A stretch of 64,000 nucleotides of DNA. Source: Salinarchaeum sp. Harcht-Bsk1. GTDB lineage: Archaea > Halobacteriota > Halobacteria > Halobacteriales > Salinarchaeaceae. Under the pieces are notes generated by a model that was not told where the DNA came from, did not search any database, and worked only from the letters and a program-made list of their open reading frames with translations. The DNA lies in assembly GCF_000403645.1 (NCBI RefSeq), contig NC_021313.1:62001-126000 (forward strand), in the 5' to 3' direction. Both the position numbers and the translations under genes were made by a program. Shown in pieces: positions 17,452 to 26,326 of this stretch; position 1 is the first letter of the stretch, and each line of letters starts with the position of its first letter.

Positions 17452-18210
17452 ATGGACGGAATACACGGTTCGACGGCGATCGTAACGGGCGGTGGATCCG
17501 GTATCGGACGAGAGGCCGCGCTGCGCTTTGGAGACGAAGGCGCCAACGTCGTGGTCGCAGACGTCGACGTCGAGGGCTCCGAGGAGACGGTCGAACGCAT
17601 CCGGGACGCCGGCGGCGAGGCGACCGTCGTCGCGACTGACGTCAGCGACCCCGACGAGGTCGAGGCGATGGTCGACACGGCCGTCGACACCTACGGGAGC
17701 CTCGACTTCGCGTTCAACAACGCCGGCATCGAGGGCGAGTCCGAGCCAGCAGGGGAGCACCCGCTCGACAACTGGGAACAGGTCATCGACGTCAACCTGA
17801 AAGGCGTCTTCCTGGCCATGCGGTACGAAATTCCCGCGATGCTCGAATCGGGCGGTGGCTCCATCGTCAACACTTCCTCGATCGCGGGCCTGGTCGCGTT
17901 CCCCAACCTGAGTCCCTACGTCGCCAGCAAGCACGGCGTGATCGGTCTCACGAAGACCGCCGCGGTCGAGTACAGCGGTGAGGGGATCCGGGTCAACGCG
18001 ATTAGCCCCGGCGTCATCGACACGCCGATGGTGGCTCGCTCCCAGGAGGACGACCCCGAGACGATGGAGGCGACCAAGGCCGCAACTCCGATCGGCCGCC
18101 TCGGCCAGCCCGAAGAGATCGGGGACGCCGCGGTGTGGCTGTGCTCCGAGGACGCCTCCTTCGTGACCGGCGAGACGCTGACGATCGACGGGGGCTACGT
18201 CGCGCAGTAA
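17452..18210 (+). CDS. Short-chain dehydrogenase/reductase (SDR)
   Basis: A 252-residue classical SDR. The cofactor loop TGGGSGIG is at residues 12-19, NNAG at 89-92, catalytic serine in NTSSIAG near 142, and the catalytic pair Y156 and K160 in YVASK. An aspartate after the second strand (VVADVDVEG) favours NAD over NADP. ISPGVIDTPM and the C-terminal GETLTIDGGYVAQ are typical of glucose/3-oxoacyl dehydrogenase-like SDRs. The substrate cannot be given from sequence. It converges on the TIM-barrel gene with a gap of only 13 bp. Confidence 0.92.
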   Translation: MDGIHGSTAIVTGGGSGIGREAALRFGDEGANVVVADVDVEGSEETVERIRDAGGEATVVATDVSDPDEVEAMVDTAVDTYGSLDFAFNNAGIEGESEPAGEHPLDNWEQVIDVNLKGVFLAMRYEIPAMLESGGGSIVNTSSIAGLVAFPNLSPYVASKHGVIGLTKTAAVEYSGEGIRVNAISPGVIDTPMVARSQEDDPETMEATKAATPIGRLGQPEEIGDAAVWLCSEDASFVTGETLTIDGGYVAQ

Positions 18211-18223
18211 TCGAGTCGACCGA

Positions 18224-19006
18224 TCAACTCGTCTGGCCGAACAGGTCGGTGACACGCTCGGCACTGTCTCGCAGGAGAGACAGGTCGTCGGTGAAGACCT
18301 CGACGGCGACGGTCCCGTCGAAGTCGTCGAGGTGCTCTTCGAGGAGACTCCAGTCCACCTCCCCAGCGCCGATCGGAATGTGGGTGTCGCCCCTGGAGCG
18401 GGCGTCGTGCACGTGGAGGTGGGAGATCCGGTCGGCGTTTCGAGAACAGAAGCGATCGATCCCGTCGTCGCCTTCCTCCATGTAAGCGTGGCCGACGTCG
18501 AAGCAAATCGGGACCTCCGCCTCGCGGGCGAGGTCGGCGAGGACCGATAGCTGGACGCCCTGTTTCTGGTGGCCGACGTTCTCGACGACGACCTCGACGC
18601 CGTGCTCCTCGCCGACGGCGGCGATCCTGCGGAGCTGTTCGGCGATCGTCGGCCGGAGGTCCGTGTCGTACGGGTTCCGGGCAGTCGCGTGGAGGACCGC
18701 CTTGCGAGCGCCGACAGTGCCGCCCCAGGACAGCAAGTCTTCGAGGTACTCGACGATCGCGTCGTTGAGCTGTTCGACCGGCGTCGCGACCACCTGCTGG
18801 AAGGGGAGATGCATGCAGAGGTCCGATTCAGTCGCGGCGAGTGCCGAACGGAGCCGCGGCGCCGCGGCGTCCGTCGGAAGCGGCTGTGCCTCGCCGACGG
18901 ACACCTCCACGAAGTCGAAGTCCACGCCCGTCCGCTCGAGTCGATCGATCGAGTCGCCGACGGTCACGCCGAGGTCCATGACCGGCACTTGGCCGGCGAG
19001 CGCCAT
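18224..19006 (-). CDS. TIM-barrel protein of the xylose isomerase/AP endonuclease 2 family
   Basis: A 260-residue protein whose motif order fits this superfamily: MHLPFQQ early, VLHATARNP, VVVENVGHQKQG, ICFDVGHAYMEEG, ISHLHVHDARSRGDTHIPIG and VAVEVFTDD near the end. The E, D, H and H residues in these strands are the usual divalent metal ligands. Such proteins are sugar isomerases, epimerases or endonucleases; the presence of GDTHIPIGAGEVDW favours sugar isomerase/epimerase type. The ATG at 19006 gives MALAGQVPVMDLGVTVG; an ATG nine codons later (18979) starts right at the first beta strand and is an equally good choice. Function undetermined. Confidence 0.85.
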   Translation of the reverse strand: MALAGQVPVMDLGVTVGDSIDRLERTGVDFDFVEVSVGEAQPLPTDAAAPRLRSALAATESDLCMHLPFQQVVATPVEQLNDAIVEYLEDLLSWGGTVGARKAVLHATARNPYDTDLRPTIAEQLRRIAAVGEEHGVEVVVENVGHQKQGVQLSVLADLAREAEVPICFDVGHAYMEEGDDGIDRFCSRNADRISHLHVHDARSRGDTHIPIGAGEVDWSLLEEHLDDFDGTVAVEVFTDDLSLLRDSAERVTDLFGQTS

Positions 19007-19050
19007 AACTCTCGATGGCCGCCACACGAGAGTGCCGAGCGACTTCGGCG

Positions 19051-20040
19051 TTAGACGCCCAGCCCGAGGACGACTCCCGCGACGCCGATCACGACGGCGT
19101 AGCCGGGGATGAGGTACTGCCAGACCGAGTTCGGCACGACGCGGACGAGATACGGCGCGAGGATCGCAGCGAAGAATCCCCCAGTCAGCACGGATGGAAC
19201 GAGGAGGAAATCGACCGGTTCGCCGAGGTACCAGAAGACGAGGAACGTGAGGCCACCGACCAGGGAGAGTACGCCTTCCGACGCGGACGTGATGGCGACG
19301 GCGCTCTTCTCGTAGACACCGGAGAGAATCTGCCCGAGCGTGACGACCGGTCCGAACCCACCGCCGCCGATGCCCTTGCTCGCCCCGGCGAAGAGCGCGA
19401 ACCCCACGAGTCTCCGCGGCCGAAAGACCTCGGGAGTGCCGATGCGTGTGCGCAGCAGGCCGAACGCCCCCATCAGTACGACGAGTACCGAGACGTAGGC
19501 CTCGACGAAGCCCTGGGGGAGAATCGCCAACGCGTGGACCAGCGTCACCGAAATCACGAGTGCAACGGTACTCAGGAGGATCAGGAGTACGACGAGCCGA
19601 ATCTCCCGATTCGGTGGCCGGAGCCTGAACGTGACGTTGTTCATCTCGTGGTGGAGCAGGCCGGAGAGCAGACCGGTGACGGACTCGGAGAGCAACAGTG
19701 CTGGAACGACCGCGAGTGGCTCGTACCCGAAGACGAACAGCAAGGGAGCGAGTCCCGTTCCGAACCCCATCCCGGTCGCCGAGTCCGTGGATTCGAGCAC
19801 GAACGCGACGATGACGACGGACGGGACCACGACCGTCCCGCCCGCTCGTCCGCCGAATCCGACGACGAACACGAGCAGGGAGAGGGCGTACCCGAGGCCG
19901 AGGACGAGGACGATTCGTCGCGCCGATCGCGGGAGCGAGAGTCGCTGGACGGTCGTCCGGTTGGCGTCGAGCACAGCAGCTTCCTCGCCGATACCACCTG
20001 GTGGAGTGGGAATGTCCGGACTCGATCCTGCGTCGGGCAT
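19051..20040 (-). CDS. TSUP family (TauE/SafE-type) membrane permease
   Basis: A 329-residue integral membrane protein with about eight helices. Two similar halves each begin with a helix followed by a glycine-rich turn, GGTVVVPSVVIV near residue 70 and GIGGGGFGPVVTLGQILSG near 225, characteristic of sulfite/sulfonate exporter-like TSUP proteins. Substrates in the family include sulfite, sulfoacetate and other organosulfur anions, but none can be assigned here. The N-terminal 40 residues are hydrophilic and proline-rich. The frame stays open for 54 more codons upstream in arginine- and serine-rich sequence, so the ATG giving MPDAGSSPD was chosen. Confidence 0.88.
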   Translation of the reverse strand: MPDAGSSPDIPTPPGGIGEEAAVLDANRTTVQRLSLPRSARRIVLVLGLGYALSLLVFVVGFGGRAGGTVVVPSVVIVAFVLESTDSATGMGFGTGLAPLLFVFGYEPLAVVPALLLSESVTGLLSGLLHHEMNNVTFRLRPPNREIRLVVLLILLSTVALVISVTLVHALAILPQGFVEAYVSVLVVLMGAFGLLRTRIGTPEVFRPRRLVGFALFAGASKGIGGGGFGPVVTLGQILSGVYEKSAVAITSASEGVLSLVGGLTFLVFWYLGEPVDFLLVPSVLTGGFFAAILAPYLVRVVPNSVWQYLIPGYAVVIGVAGVVLGLGV

Positions 20041-20575
20041 TGATAGTGGATCCGGGGAGCGCGCTGGCAAGGGCAAAGGCAGACTGGCGGATTCGACAGC
20101 CATCGAGGACGGCATCGACGGCCGGTTCGAGCGCAGCGGCAGTCTCGCTGACCTGCAGCGCAGTACGCGATAGGCGCGTGGACGCTCTTGAACAGTTACC
20201 ACCTAGGCCGCGAACGCTGCTCCGCACCAACAGGCCGTCGAACGTCCTCGAACGACCGCGGGCCGATCGACGGTGGCAACCCCTGAAGTGCAATCCACGG
20301 GTACGGACCGGTCTCCACGAACGCTGAACGAGGAGACTGTCACACCGGAGGGAGGTATCTGTGGAAACGATCACAGCGCGCCGCCATCGATCGAAAGCCC
20401 AGCAGCGGCAGTCACTCGCTAGAGCCAGCCCGGAATCTGAGCGGCCCTGCAGATGTGGGGGTACACCGACACGCAGGCCGGTTTCGAGTAGCACGGTTCT
20501 ACCGCCGCGAAAGCGGATCGTAGCCGTACGATATCACACTTGTAACAATCACCGTCCTCCGTGAGGACCCTGCCA
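20041..20575. other. 535-bp stretch without a recognisable gene
   Basis: No frame in this region has the acidic, Asp/Glu-rich composition of the neighbouring genes; the longest open frames are rich in arginine, serine and proline, as expected for non-coding high-GC sequence. It separates two divergent units (TSUP permease to the left, methyltransferase to the right) and must hold both promoters; a mild A+T-rich patch occurs at about 20528-20550. No RNA gene or repeat was recognised. Confidence 0.6.
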
Positions 20576-21406
20576 ATGGCCCTCGGGGCGATTCGCAACG
20601 CAATTGGAGCCGTCACGTCCTGGTCCCAGGTGCTTCTGCGGGGACTCCGAAATCCACAGCAGATCCCTCCGTTCGTCGTGGGAACCGTCTTTCCGGAGTC
20701 ACGATGGGGACCGAACTGGCGCAAGAAGGACGGGTTCATCACGTTCGACGACGGCGGCTTCGCCGGGGGCGATCCATCCCGACCCGAACTCAGCGCCCGC
20801 CTCTACAGGGAGTCCCGGCACCTCGACAGCGTGCTCGGTAATCGGAGCTACGACCGGGCGCTCGAACTGGGCTGTGGGTACGGTCGGCTCACCGGGTGGA
20901 TTTCGGAGCACGCAGAGGAGACCATCGGGGTCGATCCGAACGGGGACGCGATCGAGCGTGCCCGGACCCTCTACCCGGAGCTGGAGTTCGAGGAGACGCT
21001 CGGCCAGGACCTTCCGTTCGAGGACGACTCCTTCGACCTGATCGTCTCCTGGAACGTCCTCCAGCACATCCCGCCGGACGCGGTCGGGGAGGTAGCGAGT
21101 GAGCTTCGACGAGTGCTCGCCGAGGGCGGGACGATCAACTGCTGTGAGATGACCAGTGGTGACGGCGGGCGGGCGAGCTGGGTCCGCAGTCGAGCCGAGT
21201 ACGAGTCGCTGTTCGCACCGCTCACGCTCGTGGACGTCGACGAACGGCCAGCCGAGCGAACCTTCGAGTACGCGAACCGGGGCGAGGCGATGGTCTTCGA
21301 ACGCGACGGCGGCGCCCCACGAGGAATCGCGACCTCGAATCGCACCCGGCCAGTGCGCGAGCACGGACCGGCAACGCTGCAGAAATCCTCGGCGGAGTCA
21401 CCGTGA
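20576..21406 (+). CDS. Class I SAM-dependent methyltransferase
   Basis: A 276-residue protein with the Rossmann methyltransferase motifs: LELGCGYGRLTGWI near residues 98-111 (motif I), TIGVDPNGDAIERA (motif II), and FEDDSFDLIVSWNVLQHIPPD (motif IV), followed by LRRVLAEGGTINCCEM (motif V). This is a UbiE/ArsM-like small-molecule methyltransferase. A GTG at 20561 would extend the N-terminus by five residues. The next gene starts inside its stop codon (GTGA at 21403-21406). With the following methyltransferase and glycosyltransferase, it looks like part of a cell-surface glycan or lipid modification unit, though acceptors are unknown. Confidence 0.88.
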   Translation: MALGAIRNAIGAVTSWSQVLLRGLRNPQQIPPFVVGTVFPESRWGPNWRKKDGFITFDDGGFAGGDPSRPELSARLYRESRHLDSVLGNRSYDRALELGCGYGRLTGWISEHAEETIGVDPNGDAIERARTLYPELEFEETLGQDLPFEDDSFDLIVSWNVLQHIPPDAVGEVASELRRVLAEGGTINCCEMTSGDGGRASWVRSRAEYESLFAPLTLVDVDERPAERTFEYANRGEAMVFERDGGAPRGIATSNRTRPVREHGPATLQKSSAESP

Positions 21407-22353
21407 CGCTCCTCGAATCAGTCGCGGAGCGCGTGCCGGAGGACGCGAAGCCCCGGATCGACCGGCTCGCGCACTTCGTCGTTCCCTGGATGTCCTGGCG
21501 GAAACGCCGCAGAGTCCACCGGACCGAGGAGGCGTTCGTGGATCGGTTCTTCCCCAGCCCCGCCGATTTCGAGGCCTACGAGCAGGAGTTCTTCGCCGGG
21601 CGAATCGTGGACATCTGCCGTTCGGCGGCGGAGGAACTGTCGACCGACGGTTCGATCTACGACGCACACATGGACGAGTGTGCCCGGCTCTACGCCCTCG
21701 TCAGGGAGTACGAGCCCACTACGATCGTGGAAACTGGCGTGTATCACGGCGTCTCGACTGCGTCGTTGTTGCTCGCCCTCGACGAGAACGACGCCGGAAC
21801 GCTGTACTCGCTCGATCCGGTCCCACTCCTCCAGGGCACTCCCCAGGATGCGGAGGCGCCTGCCCTCGCGGACGGACGTGGTGCGACGATCGCTCAACCC
21901 CGCCGGGACTACTACGAGCGAGGTCGCCCGTCCTGCTCTGAAGCCGGCACGCACCGGATTCCCGAGGACCGCGAGGCGGGCTGGATCGTTCCCGATGATC
22001 TCCACGACCACTGGGATCGCCGGACGGGACGAAGCCAGCGGGACCTGCCCGGCCTCCTCGATTCGGTCGGCGGCGTCGACCTCTTCATCCAGGACTCCGA
22101 GCACTCCCAGACCGGGATGGCCTTCGAGTTCGACCTCGCCTGGGAACATCTCGTTCCCGGCGGACTGCTCGTCTCCTTCCACGTGGACTGGAACGACGCC
22201 TTCGACGCCTTCGTCGAGGAGCGAGGCTGCGCGCACGGCCCGCTCGCCTACACCTACAACGGGTTCGAAGACTACGAGACGGCCTGTACTTCGGCCTACG
22301 CGATCAAGCCGGCGAGGCGTCGGCCGAAACCCTTCGCGGAACTCGATCCATGA
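21403..22353 (+). CDS. Class I SAM-dependent methyltransferase (CmcI/Methyltransf_24-like)
   Basis: A 316-residue product from a GTG that overlaps the previous stop. It has TIVETGVYHGVSTASLLLAL near residues 107-126 as motif I, LYSLDPVP, a long arginine-rich insertion and then DLFIQDSEHSQTGMAFEFDL, VPGGLLVSFHVDW. The DSEHS and ETGVYHGVS patterns fit the CmcI/Methyltransf_24 group seen in glycan and rhamnosyl methylation. The first 60 residues are basic (WRKRRRVHR) and could bind membrane or a nucleotide sugar. It lies in a tight cluster with a second methyltransferase and a glycosyltransferase. Activity is inferred. Confidence 0.8.
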   Translation: MTLLESVAERVPEDAKPRIDRLAHFVVPWMSWRKRRRVHRTEEAFVDRFFPSPADFEAYEQEFFAGRIVDICRSAAEELSTDGSIYDAHMDECARLYALVREYEPTTIVETGVYHGVSTASLLLALDENDAGTLYSLDPVPLLQGTPQDAEAPALADGRGATIAQPRRDYYERGRPSCSEAGTHRIPEDREAGWIVPDDLHDHWDRRTGRSQRDLPGLLDSVGGVDLFIQDSEHSQTGMAFEFDLAWEHLVPGGLLVSFHVDWNDAFDAFVEERGCAHGPLAYTYNGFEDYETACTSAYAIKPARRRPKPFAELDP

Positions 22354-22414
22354 CGCTGGGGCAGCCATCGACGGTACCGCATCCACCCGCCGGAACGAGA
22401 TCCGGTGATCCAGA

Positions 22415-23398
22415 GTGAGGTCCACGGAGCCCGAAGTCCGGCCACGCGACAGCCCCTCGACGGACGTCTCGGTCCTGAGCCTCGTCACCTCCGATCACGC
22501 CACGTTCTATCGCCAGCAGGTCGAAGCGCTCGGGCGGCTGGGCGTTCGGACGGAAGTCGTCCCCGTCAGCGGCACGCGGGCGGCGACCGGCGACGGGAGC
22601 GAGCGGTCGCTCGTCGACTACCTCGGACTGGTGGCAGACGTCCGAAAGCGGGATCTCTCGGCGTACGACCTCGTCCACGCCAACTACGGGCTCACGGTGC
22701 CGGCGGCCTTCGCCCAGCGCACCTGCCCAGTCGTCCTCTCCCTGTGGGGCTCTGACGTCAGCGGCAGATTCGGCTGGATCGGCCGGCTGGGTGCACGCCG
22801 CGCGAGCGAGACCATCGTGATGTCGAGTGGGATGGCCGAGACGCTTCGGTCGGACTGCACGGTGATTCCCCACGGCGTCGACCTGGAACTGTTCGAGCCG
22901 ATGGACCGCGAGCAGGCATTGTCGTCGGTTGGATGGGCCCAGGCTGCCAAGCACGTGCTCTTCCCGTACCCCAGCGACAGGGCGGTCAAGAACTACCCGC
23001 TGGCGCGGCGACTCGTCGACGTCGCCGACGCGCGACTACCCGACGACGTCGTCCTCCACACGCTCGACGAGCGCGTCGCCCACGAACGGATGCCCGTACT
23101 GATGAACGCTGCCGACGCGATGGTGCTCGTCTCCGCGTCGGAGGGTTCCCCGAACACCGTCAAGGAGGCGATGGCCTGCAATCTGCCAGTGGTGGCTCGA
23201 GACGTCGGTGACGTCCGGGAGCGGCTCCGCGGCGTCGAGCCCTCGGTCGTCGCCGAGGAGGAGCAAGCCCTCGTGGACGGCCTCGTCGCAGTGCTCGACG
23301 ATCGCGAGCGATCGAACGGCCGGGAGCACGTCCAGGAGCTATCGGTCGATCGTGTCGCCGAACGCACCCTGGGCGTGTACCTATCTGCAATCCGGTGA
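22415..23398 (+). CDS. Glycosyltransferase of the GT4 (GT-B) type
   Basis: A 327-residue protein from a GTG start. The N-terminal half has the strand-helix pattern VSVLSLVTSDHATFYRQQVE and LVHANYGLTVPAAF; the junction VIPHGVDLELFEP near residue 150 is the classical GT4 hinge, and the C-terminal half has LMNAADAMVLVSASEGSPNT and VKEAMACNLPVVARDVGDVR, where the E-x7-E type motif contacts the nucleotide sugar. It probably adds a sugar to a lipid, protein or glycan at the cytoplasmic face. The two upstream methyltransferase genes, in the same orientation with a 61-bp gap, are probable partners. Confidence 0.9.
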   Translation: MRSTEPEVRPRDSPSTDVSVLSLVTSDHATFYRQQVEALGRLGVRTEVVPVSGTRAATGDGSERSLVDYLGLVADVRKRDLSAYDLVHANYGLTVPAAFAQRTCPVVLSLWGSDVSGRFGWIGRLGARRASETIVMSSGMAETLRSDCTVIPHGVDLELFEPMDREQALSSVGWAQAAKHVLFPYPSDRAVKNYPLARRLVDVADARLPDDVVLHTLDERVAHERMPVLMNAADAMVLVSASEGSPNTVKEAMACNLPVVARDVGDVRERLRGVEPSVVAEEEQALVDGLVAVLDDRERSNGREHVQELSVDRVAERTLGVYLSAIR

Positions 23399-23458
23399 CC
23401 GGTCGTGGCGGTCGGTACGGTACAGATTCTTATCGGAACGCAGGCCGTAGGTTCGTCC

Positions 23459-24595
23459 ATGGTCCCCACCGTGCTCCACGTCAGCGATACGCTCGCGTTC
23501 GCACCCGACAGCCCCGACGAGCCCGAAGTCGACCTCGGCGGCCTCGCGAACGTCGTCCGCCGCGCGATCGATCGGGACGTCGACGCGGTCGTCCACACCG
23601 GGAACCTCCTCCGGTCGCCGGAGCCGAAACCGGACACGATCCAGGCGATTCGGAGTGCACTGACGACCCTCCGGGACGCGGAGATTCCGGTCTACCTGGT
23701 CGCCGGAACCCGTGAGAGCACCGGCGACGGCACGGCGATCGAGGAGTTCCGCGACGGCGACCTCGCCCACGAACTCGGAACGTCGCCGGTCCGCATCGAC
23801 GACCTGGCGCTCTACGGCGTCGATCACGTCGACTCCGGGGACGCCTTCCAGCGCGAACTCGCCGCGCTCGAACCGACCGAGGACTACGCCTACAACGTGA
23901 TCGCCTGTCACCAGGGAATCTGGCCGCCACTGGACGAGGCCGACGCCGACGTCTCGGCGTTCGACGCGATGGTGGCGACCGACGTCTTCGTCGACGACGT
24001 ACTCGCCGGCGGCAGCGACGAACCCCTCGCCTGGGAGAACGACGACTTCGACTACTGTGTCACCTACGCCGGGTCGACGAATCGCCGCCACCGCGAGGAC
24101 GGCGCGATCCCGACCGGCACGCTAATCGAGGCCTCCACCGACGCCCACAGCCACGAGCGTATTCCGCTCACTGCCACCGAACCAGAACAGGAGATCGAAC
24201 GCCTCCGCACCACCCTCGACCACCAGCCGGCGGACCTCGAATCCGCCGACGTCGAGACGCTCGCTGATCTCTACGGCCTCGCCGCTCGCGCGAGGGAACT
24301 GTTCGACCAGCGTCGGCGGGAGATCCGGGAGGAGCTACTGGATCGCGTCCACGAGGACATGCGGATTCAGGGCACGTACGCAGCGGTAACGCGGACGACC
24401 TCGCAGCGCAGGGTGACCAAACCCCAGCGCGAGGTGTTCGAGGCATTGCGGCAGGCTGGGGTGAATCCCTACGAGGTGCTGGAGCTTGACTCGTCGGCGT
24501 TGCGGGAGTTGAGCGAAGCGGGGCGCGTGTCGGACGAGGACGTGTTCGATCGGGAGGAGCGGACGTACGTTCGGGTGAGCGATACGGAGATCTGA
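23459..24595 (+). CDS. Mre11-like metallophosphoesterase with degenerate active site
   Basis: A 378-residue protein that retains the Mre11/SbcD shape, starting MVPTVLHVSDTLAFAPDSP, then VVHTGNLLRSPEP, VYLVAGTREST and VIACHQGIWPP. In active phosphoesterases these positions read DTHLG, GDLFD, GNHD/E and a later histidine. Here the first histidine is leucine, GDLFD is TGNLL, GNHE is AGTRE, so most metal ligands are lost while the fold is kept. The C-terminal third is helical and charged (REIREELLDRVHEDMRIQG), ending with a helix-rich EALRQAGVNPYEVLELDSSA segment. It probably has a structural or regulatory role in DNA repair rather than nuclease activity. Start chosen because MVPTVLHVSD begins the fold. 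Confidence 0.75.
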   Translation: MVPTVLHVSDTLAFAPDSPDEPEVDLGGLANVVRRAIDRDVDAVVHTGNLLRSPEPKPDTIQAIRSALTTLRDAEIPVYLVAGTRESTGDGTAIEEFRDGDLAHELGTSPVRIDDLALYGVDHVDSGDAFQRELAALEPTEDYAYNVIACHQGIWPPLDEADADVSAFDAMVATDVFVDDVLAGGSDEPLAWENDDFDYCVTYAGSTNRRHREDGAIPTGTLIEASTDAHSHERIPLTATEPEQEIERLRTTLDHQPADLESADVETLADLYGLAARARELFDQRRREIREELLDRVHEDMRIQGTYAAVTRTTSQRRVTKPQREVFEALRQAGVNPYEVLELDSSALRELSEAGRVSDEDVFDREERTYVRVSDTEI

Positions 24596-24683
24596 AAGCG
24601 AGAACGTCGTCGCCCTCCCACGTTACGACCGAGACGTCGAACTCGACGAGATCGGCTTTGGGATCGACGAAGGCAGCCAGAAC

Positions 24684-24778
24684 AGCGGGCTCGACGGGAC
24701 CGAGCAAACGCGAAGCGTTTGCGAGGGTCGTCGAGGCCGCGAATCCGAGCGCAGCGAGGATGAGCGGGCTCGACGGGA
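24684..24778. repeat. 16-bp duplication of the tRNA-Arg 3' end plus an 8-bp hairpin
   Basis: agcgggctcgacggga occurs at 24684-24699 and again at 24763-24778, where it is the 3' end of the tRNA-Arg gene (acceptor strand and start of the T arm). Between them is a perfect hairpin with 8-bp arms (gcaaacgc 24704-24711 and gcgtttgc 24715-24722, GAA loop) directly 3' of the tRNA on its own strand. A tRNA 3' end duplicated nearby can mark an integration event, but no integrase is present. Confidence 0.6.
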
Positions 24779-24837
24779 TTTGAACCCGCGGCATCTAGGT
24801 CCGGAACCAAGTGCTCTGTCCACTGAGCTACGAGCCC
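24765..24837 (-). tRNA. tRNA-Arg (anticodon CCG)
   Basis: On the reverse strand the sequence GGGCTCG...CGAGCCC forms a 7-bp acceptor stem with G as discriminator; D arm GCTC...GAGC; anticodon arm CTTGG-TTCCGGA-CCTAG with one T-T mismatch and anticodon CCG; T arm GCGGG-TTCAAAT-CCCGT. The anticodon CCG reads CGG arginine codons. There is no intron and CCA is not encoded. All positions were read by eye. Confidence 0.93.
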
Positions 24838-24901
24838 TCGCCGTTTCGTAGCAGCCAATCAGCTAAAAGCATGTTCAAACGGGCAGCGATCGAGCGCCGG
24901 T

Positions 24902-26326
24902 CTACTCGGCGGCCGCCGACGGCCCCCGCGGATCGTCCTCGTCGATCACCGCCTCTTTCCACGTGCCGCGGAGGAACCACGGTACGGCGACCAGCGTCCC
25001 GAGAATGTGGCCGATCGTCATCCCGATCCAGATACCGGTCGGGCCCCAGTCCTGGACGACGGTGAGGTAGAACACAGTCGGGACGCGGGCGACCCAGAGT
25101 GTGACCATCGATATCGCTAGCGCTGTCCGAGTGTTGCCCGCACCGCGGAAGCCACCGAGGACGACCTGCATGATCCCGATGAACACGAACTCGATCGAAC
25201 GAATCCGGAGGTAGTCGGTGCCGAGGGCGATCGACTCTGCGGTGTACTCCGTGTCCGCGCCGATGACCGCGGCGACGATCGGCTCCGGGACGGCGTAAGC
25301 AACGAGCGCGACGACGGCCATCACGCCGCCGGAGACCGCGACGCCGAGCCAGACTGCTCGCTCTGCGCGGTCGGCCTTGTCCGCCCCGAGGTTCTGTCCG
25401 ACCATCGTGTTCGTCGCGCGGCCGACGCCCATCGCTGGCAGGAAGACCAACGAGACGAGGCGGTTGCCGACGCCGTAGGCCGCCGCGACCGGCGGGCCGA
25501 ACTGCGCGACCATCGCGGTCAGGGTGACCATCGCGACTGCGGCCATCGACTGCTCGAGCGCGCTCGGCACGCCGATCGAGAGGATCTGCCGGATGATCTC
25601 GACGTTGAAGGGTAGGTCCGCCGTCGAGACCGACGGCCCACGGTTCGTCCGGAAGAGGACGTGCAGCCCCGCGAGCGTCGCAAGTCCCCGGGCGCCCATC
25701 GACGCGATCGCTGCGCCGACGATGCCCAGTTCCGGCGCGGGACCGAGCCCGAAGATGAGGATCGGATCGGCGACGACGTTGAGCGCGACGCTGCCGGCCA
25801 TGATCCGCATCGGCGTCCGGGTGTCACCGTACCCCCGCATGAGCGCGGAGAAGACGAAGAAGCCGAAGATCGCCGGCAGACCCAGGAAGAGCACCTTCAG
25901 GTAGGCCGCCATTTGCGGGACGACCTCCTGGCCGGTCTCGGCCTCCGTCGGCAGGAACGCCAACGCGGGATCGACGACCAGGAAGCCCAGGATCGCGAGC
26001 AATACCGACAGCGATCCGACGAACGCGAGCGTCTGGCCGGCGACCCGGCCCGCCGACCGCTCGCCCTCCGCACCGGTGTACTGCGCGACGAGGATGCTCC
26101 CAGCGGTCGTGAACCCGCCGGCGACGGAGATGATCAGGAACAGTAGCGGAAACGCGAGGCTGATCGCGGCGACCGCGGTCGGATCGTACCAGCCCAGGTA
26201 GATCGTGTCTGCGATGTTGTAGGTGACCTGCAGCAGCTGGATGACGACGATCGGCCAGGCCAGGCGTGCGAGTGGGCGTGCCAGCCCACCGTCGGTGAGA
26301 TTCTCGCGACGCGACTGCTTCGACAC
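24902..26326 (-). CDS. MATE family multidrug/metabolite exporter
   Basis: A 474-residue membrane protein with twelve predicted helices in two homologous halves. The MATE hallmarks are LAWPIVVIQLLQVTYNIADT in helix 1 and, after a 200-residue repeat, IGVPSALEQSMAAVAMVTLT in helix 7; a conserved FSALMRGYGDTRTPM occurs after helix 4 and GGFRGAGNTRTALAIS in the second half. The family exports cationic drugs or metabolites in exchange for Na+ or H+. The stop lies 64 bp beyond the tRNA gene on the same strand. Substrate unknown. Confidence 0.93.
   Translation of the reverse strand: MSKQSRRENLTDGGLARPLARLAWPIVVIQLLQVTYNIADTIYLGWYDPTAVAAISLAFPLLFLIISVAGGFTTAGSILVAQYTGAEGERSAGRVAGQTLAFVGSLSVLLAILGFLVVDPALAFLPTEAETGQEVVPQMAAYLKVLFLGLPAIFGFFVFSALMRGYGDTRTPMRIMAGSVALNVVADPILIFGLGPAPELGIVGAAIASMGARGLATLAGLHVLFRTNRGPSVSTADLPFNVEIIRQILSIGVPSALEQSMAAVAMVTLTAMVAQFGPPVAAAYGVGNRLVSLVFLPAMGVGRATNTMVGQNLGADKADRAERAVWLGVAVSGGVMAVVALVAYAVPEPIVAAVIGADTEYTAESIALGTDYLRIRSIEFVFIGIMQVVLGGFRGAGNTRTALAISMVTLWVARVPTVFYLTVVQDWGPTGIWIGMTIGHILGTLVAVPWFLRGTWKEAVIDEDDPRGPSAAAE

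Noticed and set aside
20001-20327. Open frame in the gap beside the TSUP gene
   Set aside because: Arg/Ser/Pro-rich product without the acidic bias of neighbours; no fold seen.
24168-24794. Open frame on the - strand across tRNA-Arg
   Set aside because: Runs through the tRNA and antisense to the Mre11-like gene; no acidic protein character.
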